Assembly (NCBI GenBank): GCA_027574665.1
Contig: CM050657.1
Coordinates: forward strand, 29,387,408 to 29,451,407
Length of the DNA: 64,000 nt
Direction: 5' to 3'
Source: Rhynochetos jubatus
Lineage: Eukaryota > Chordata > Aves > Eurypygiformes > Rhynochetidae
Shown here: in pieces, positions 61,801-64,000 of the stretch
How positions within the stretch are numbered: the stretch's first letter is position 1
Layout: every line of letters starts with the position of its first letter
Position numbers and translations under genes: made by a program
Notes under the pieces: generated by a model
Databases searched by the model: none
Told to the model about the DNA's origin: nothing
The model's input: only the letters and a program-made list of their open reading frames with translations

Positions 61801-62455
61801 AATGCCAAATCTTCATTGTGAACTCTGTGAAAGAGATCAGTCTTCCACTGCAGAAATTCAAGAACATGTACACTGGCATGCAGCTGCTTCAAAGCCTTAC
61901 ATTTGTGAATTATGCCAAAAACAATTTCAAAGTCCATCCACTTTAAAAATGCATATGAGGTGTCACACTGGGGAAAAGCCCTACACTTGCAAAACCTGTG
62001 GTAAATGTTTCTCAGTTCCTGGAAATCTACAGAAACATGAACGTATTCACCTGGGCGTCAAAGACTTCATCTGCCAATACTGTAATAAGGCATTCACTTT
62101 AAATGAAACACTCAAAATACATGAAAGAATTCATACTGGAGAAAAACGCTACCACTGTCAGTTCTGCTTTCAGAGCTTCTTGTATCTGTCTACCAAAAGG
62201 AACCATGAGCAAAGACACGTACGAGAGCATAACGGAAAAGGGTATGCTTGCTTTCAGTGCCCCAAGATTTGCAAGACAGCAGCTGCTCTGGGAATGCACC
62301 AGAAAAAACATATATTCAAAAGTTCAGGTCCGCAAGACAGGAAAGAACAGTTTTGCAATGAGAGCACTACACTTCTGGAAAATCCACATTTCCTTGGCTC
62401 AGAAGGAAGTGAAGTAAAAAATATACAAAATGTAACTCCAGAAGTTATACTCTGA
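58877..62455 (+). CDS. ZBTB38: Zinc finger and BTB domain-containing protein 38
   Basis: Nuclear transcriptional regulator (also CIBZ) known to bind methylated CpG DNA and to repress transcription, partly through CtBP. From ATG 58877 the protein has 1192 residues, close to the mammalian length of about 1195. Domains: BTB/POZ at about 14-125 (ILCDVTIIVEDTKFKAHSNV); a CtBP-type PLDLR at 180-184; C2H2 fingers at about 343-366, 373-396, 464-486, 492-514 and 520-543; a long Ser/Thr-rich middle; a basic patch (KPKKKSKQLRKMKKTKWRKK); a degenerate finger at about 979-1001; and C-terminal fingers at about 1008-1030, 1036-1058, 1064-1086, 1092-1114 and 1123-1145, with TGEKPY/TGEKRY linkers. In the family, the 464-543 cluster is the methyl-CpG-reading part. 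The coding sequence is one uninterrupted exon, as in mammals. No lesion was seen. The upstream CpG island is the likely promoter. Confidence 0.98.
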   Translation: MTVMSHSKDFKDDFHSDTVLSILNEQRIRGILCDVTIIVEDTKFKAHSNVLAASSLYFKNIFWSRTICISGHVLELDDLKAEVFTEILNYIYSSTVVVKRQETVTDLAAAGKKLGISFLEDLTDVNFSSSPCPYAYCVNDKGPVKEEKHEKRHEDSAVTNGPRITNAFSIFETENSLFSPLDLRASFKKVSETIQAPNINLERSEVCKDAEPASTLAEHSYAVSSGGDTFQGTPFLEQDSSPSYKKGEDHYENRQATPLVQPGKQVCSTPKAAFKPQGTGLAVAKVPTSTVTTTEAQRETVADQTVISFPKPQNKAGDFHLSREEENSSANVSGSVATVVPPVYNCNCCAKSFNDRALLSTHLQLHSEHQETFICKYCSKQFANRNILEGHEQVCVRSSSLSVHSGNEQNFADNYTTTEGRNGSSYANAEPLLSENSITDYSNANCTLPETDHLVKVVDGQILYTCIVCKRSYVTLSSLRRHANVHSWRRTYPCHYCNKVFALAEYRTRHEIWHTGERRYQCIFCLETFMTYYILKNHQKSFHAIDHRLSVNKKTANGGLKPSMYPYKLYRLLPMKCRRLPYKSYRNSSYDNVQASSQVNETASTNCFIQSSLSSELPPLNFQSNIIANNRTLALDTSSCNDTASSTNTQNPSSWGVGILNSDLQRNFFAAEKGVSTAAKDSGSQECDSSAVSLTNVNENSTSVISYSSSAPSVIMHSSRVSSVIMHSKTVTSVENSKTESSNNLPSQSVSDDCKYESDNYGKCITKSKIIKEKKKTLLYNRAEATEDTQHVTGSGGSSTKSTNTVQESSKTETYIAKPALPGTSTDSNVAPLCQITVKIGNEAIVKRHILGSKLFCKRGRKSKHESKQDNLIEESETVIKERSPSRLYSSECLELTEMCDDVSDQDSSDKPWRPYYNYKPKKKSKQLRKMKKTKWRKKHGSKNTVMESHNTCSREYALRNAPEEKAVSQEENAEMPNLHCELCERDQSSTAEIQEHVHWHAAASKPYICELCQKQFQSPSTLKMHMRCHTGEKPYTCKTCGKCFSVPGNLQKHERIHLGVKDFICQYCNKAFTLNETLKIHERIHTGEKRYHCQFCFQSFLYLSTKRNHEQRHVREHNGKGYACFQCPKICKTAAALGMHQKKHIFKSSGPQDRKEQFCNESTTLLENPHFLGSEGSEVKNIQNVTPEVIL

Positions 62456-63185
62456 GTGACAGCTGTGCAGAAAAGAAGAAAAATCAAAAACAGCATATTG
62501 GAGAAAATATAGATGCATTGAATGGGGAAGCATCTCCACACAAATTAGTATCATTTACTAAGATCAAATTTTTTCATCCAAATATGTTAATATATGCAAA
62601 GGAAGGAAAGATATCACAGAAAAGAAAAACTAGTATTTGCAATAATACAAACTTAATGTGAAAGACCCAAAATACTTTTGCCACAAGGGACTTCTGACAC
62701 ATATAGAGAAAAAGGAAAACAATATGACCAACCAAAACCCTTCTATTTAGCATTACAGGAAACTAGTCACTGAACTGTTTTACAGTGCTGTGTTTGAGTC
62801 AGAATCATTCTAGGCAAAATAAATATGTAGGTTCAGAGTGTACTCTGTAGAAGGAATTTTTGCTGGAGAAACTATATGTTGCATTTTTAAACAAAAAGTA
62901 ATGTGTTTATAAACAAAATAATTGTAATTTAGTGTATTCTAAAGTGAAGGTGGGAAATGTTTCATGAACTTGGGTATGCTGAAGTACAGTTGAGTTCTGG
63001 CGTGCTTTTCTGTAACTGAACATTTACAAAACATATTCAGGAGTTTAAACCTCTCTTTCTTTCCTTTCTTTTATTCAGTTTTGTAGTTACCATAGTAACT
63101 ATTAAGTCTGAGTGCTTGTGTGGAAAGTATTCCAGATTTATGATATCTCTGAGATTTAATAAAGATTCAGTAGAATTCCCAATAG
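62456..63185 (+). terminator. ZBTB38 3' UTR start with candidate poly(A) signals
   Basis: AT-rich sequence after the stop codon. Canonical AATAAA signals lie at 62818-62823 and 63158-63163, either of which could direct cleavage. The true 3' end may also lie beyond the window, since 3' UTRs of this gene are long in mammals. No coding frame of note. Confidence 0.6.
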
Positions 63186-64000
63186 CCAGTCTTCCGAACT
63201 GCATAAATCCCAATGTGAGTGGCCTGGTAGAGTTATTCAGGTGCATTTGCCTAAAGAAAATTGTTCTCATTAAGCAGCCTAGCTTAAAGAAATCCTGTAT
63301 ATAAACAACCACTTCCTGGTGGGGCTGCAATTCCTGTCTTTTAGAAATACCATTCTTTCTAGCAGAAGATGAGGAAATTTAGAGACAGTCTTCCTTCTCA
63401 TCCTGGAATAATGCCTGGACAACAAATGACAGAGCAACTCCCCATAAATACTTTGATTTTGGGAGGAGTAGGTAAATTCTCAAATTCTTTCTTCCATATA
63501 TATATCCCCGAGGCAGTCCTTATGTATAAACAGGGATAGGACCAGTTTGTGGGGTTACCTGTCATCCCCATGCCTTAAATACGACATCTAACCTTCGTAT
63601 GTCCCTTCTTGGTGATCCCCCTAACCACGCCAGCACCTCGCCCCAGGCAAGCTTCATCCCAGTGTCCCGTGGCCCTGCACAGTGGGCCCATAGTGCCGGG
63701 GTGCCTGGGATGGTTGCTGGAAGCAGCAGTGTTGGCCTTTCTGCCTCCCTCATCCTCCCACACCGAAGGGTTATGGCGAGCCTTGAAACAGCCTGCACGG
63801 TTTGCTCAAAATTGGGAGAAGAAGCTTCTGAAAGACATCACCAAAATATTACAATTAATATTTTTTTGTGAAAATGTGATTAATTTTAACTGAGATTAAG
63901 AGATTTAAGAAAAGTCAGAGAGTGTATGTGTACAAATTGCAGTTTATATGATTGGGCTCTGTTGTACTTTATCTGCGTTTTCAATTAGTCTTGTATGTTC
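63186..64000. other. Downstream sequence, no gene recognised
   Basis: Either continued 3' UTR or intergenic. A GC-richer patch at about 63560-63800 with overlapping frames on both strands has no recognisable protein family or repeat. Confidence 0.5.

Overview
The window looks like genomic DNA from a bird. It carries many fragments of CR1, the dominant avian LINE, including 3' ends with the ATTCTRTG-type tail. It also holds two degraded endogenous retroviruses, long AT-rich gene-free stretches, and one intact vertebrate zinc-finger gene that I recognise as ZBTB38 (CIBZ). The species cannot be read from the sequence. Apart from ZBTB38 I found no intact host protein-coding gene; the other open frames are chance frames or decayed mobile elements.

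Layout. 1-11.6 kb: non-coding sequence with two 5'-truncated CR1 3' ends (1-368, 7522-7812). 11.6-17.1 kb: a degraded retrovirus (ERV-A, 12136-16541) with an LTR-like 5' end, gag, protease, reverse transcriptase and an env-like segment. It sits between two copies of a 525-529 bp direct repeat that are about 98.5% identical by eye. 17.1-27.6 kb: non-coding, with CR1 pieces at 23135-23185, 23375-24096 and 25938-25992, and a GC-richer LTR-like block near 26.4-27.6 kb. 27.6-45.5 kb: a long gene-free AT-rich stretch with simple repeats and two related copies of a short element centred on an RFX-type X-box. 45.55-46.92 kb: a U6 snRNA pseudogene joined directly to a CR1 ORF2 fragment, which abuts a second CR1 fragment in the opposite orientation. 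48.95-49.8 kb: a strong CpG island with YY1-like motifs, the probable promoter of ZBTB38. 51.4-55.6 kb: a second retrovirus of the same broad lineage (ERV-B), truncated in pol, lying in sense orientation in what is probably a 5' intron of ZBTB38. 58,877-62,455: the ZBTB38 coding exon, with a clear splice acceptor directly before the start codon, followed by a 3' UTR with AATAAA signals.

How it fits together. The CpG island would start a transcript that splices from one or more non-coding 5' exons, which I cannot place firmly, into the single large coding exon. ZBTB38 is a methyl-CpG-binding BTB/POZ zinc-finger repressor; its BTB domain, CtBP-type motif and C2H2 finger clusters are all visible. 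Both retroviruses look class III (ERVL/spuma-like) from their RT, their coiled-coil Gag N-terminus and the lack of a visible zinc knuckle. Both are clearly dead. The most unusual structures are the U6-CR1 chimera, the head-to-head CR1 fold-back, and the retrovirus between direct repeats whose right copy appears to preserve the empty insertion site.
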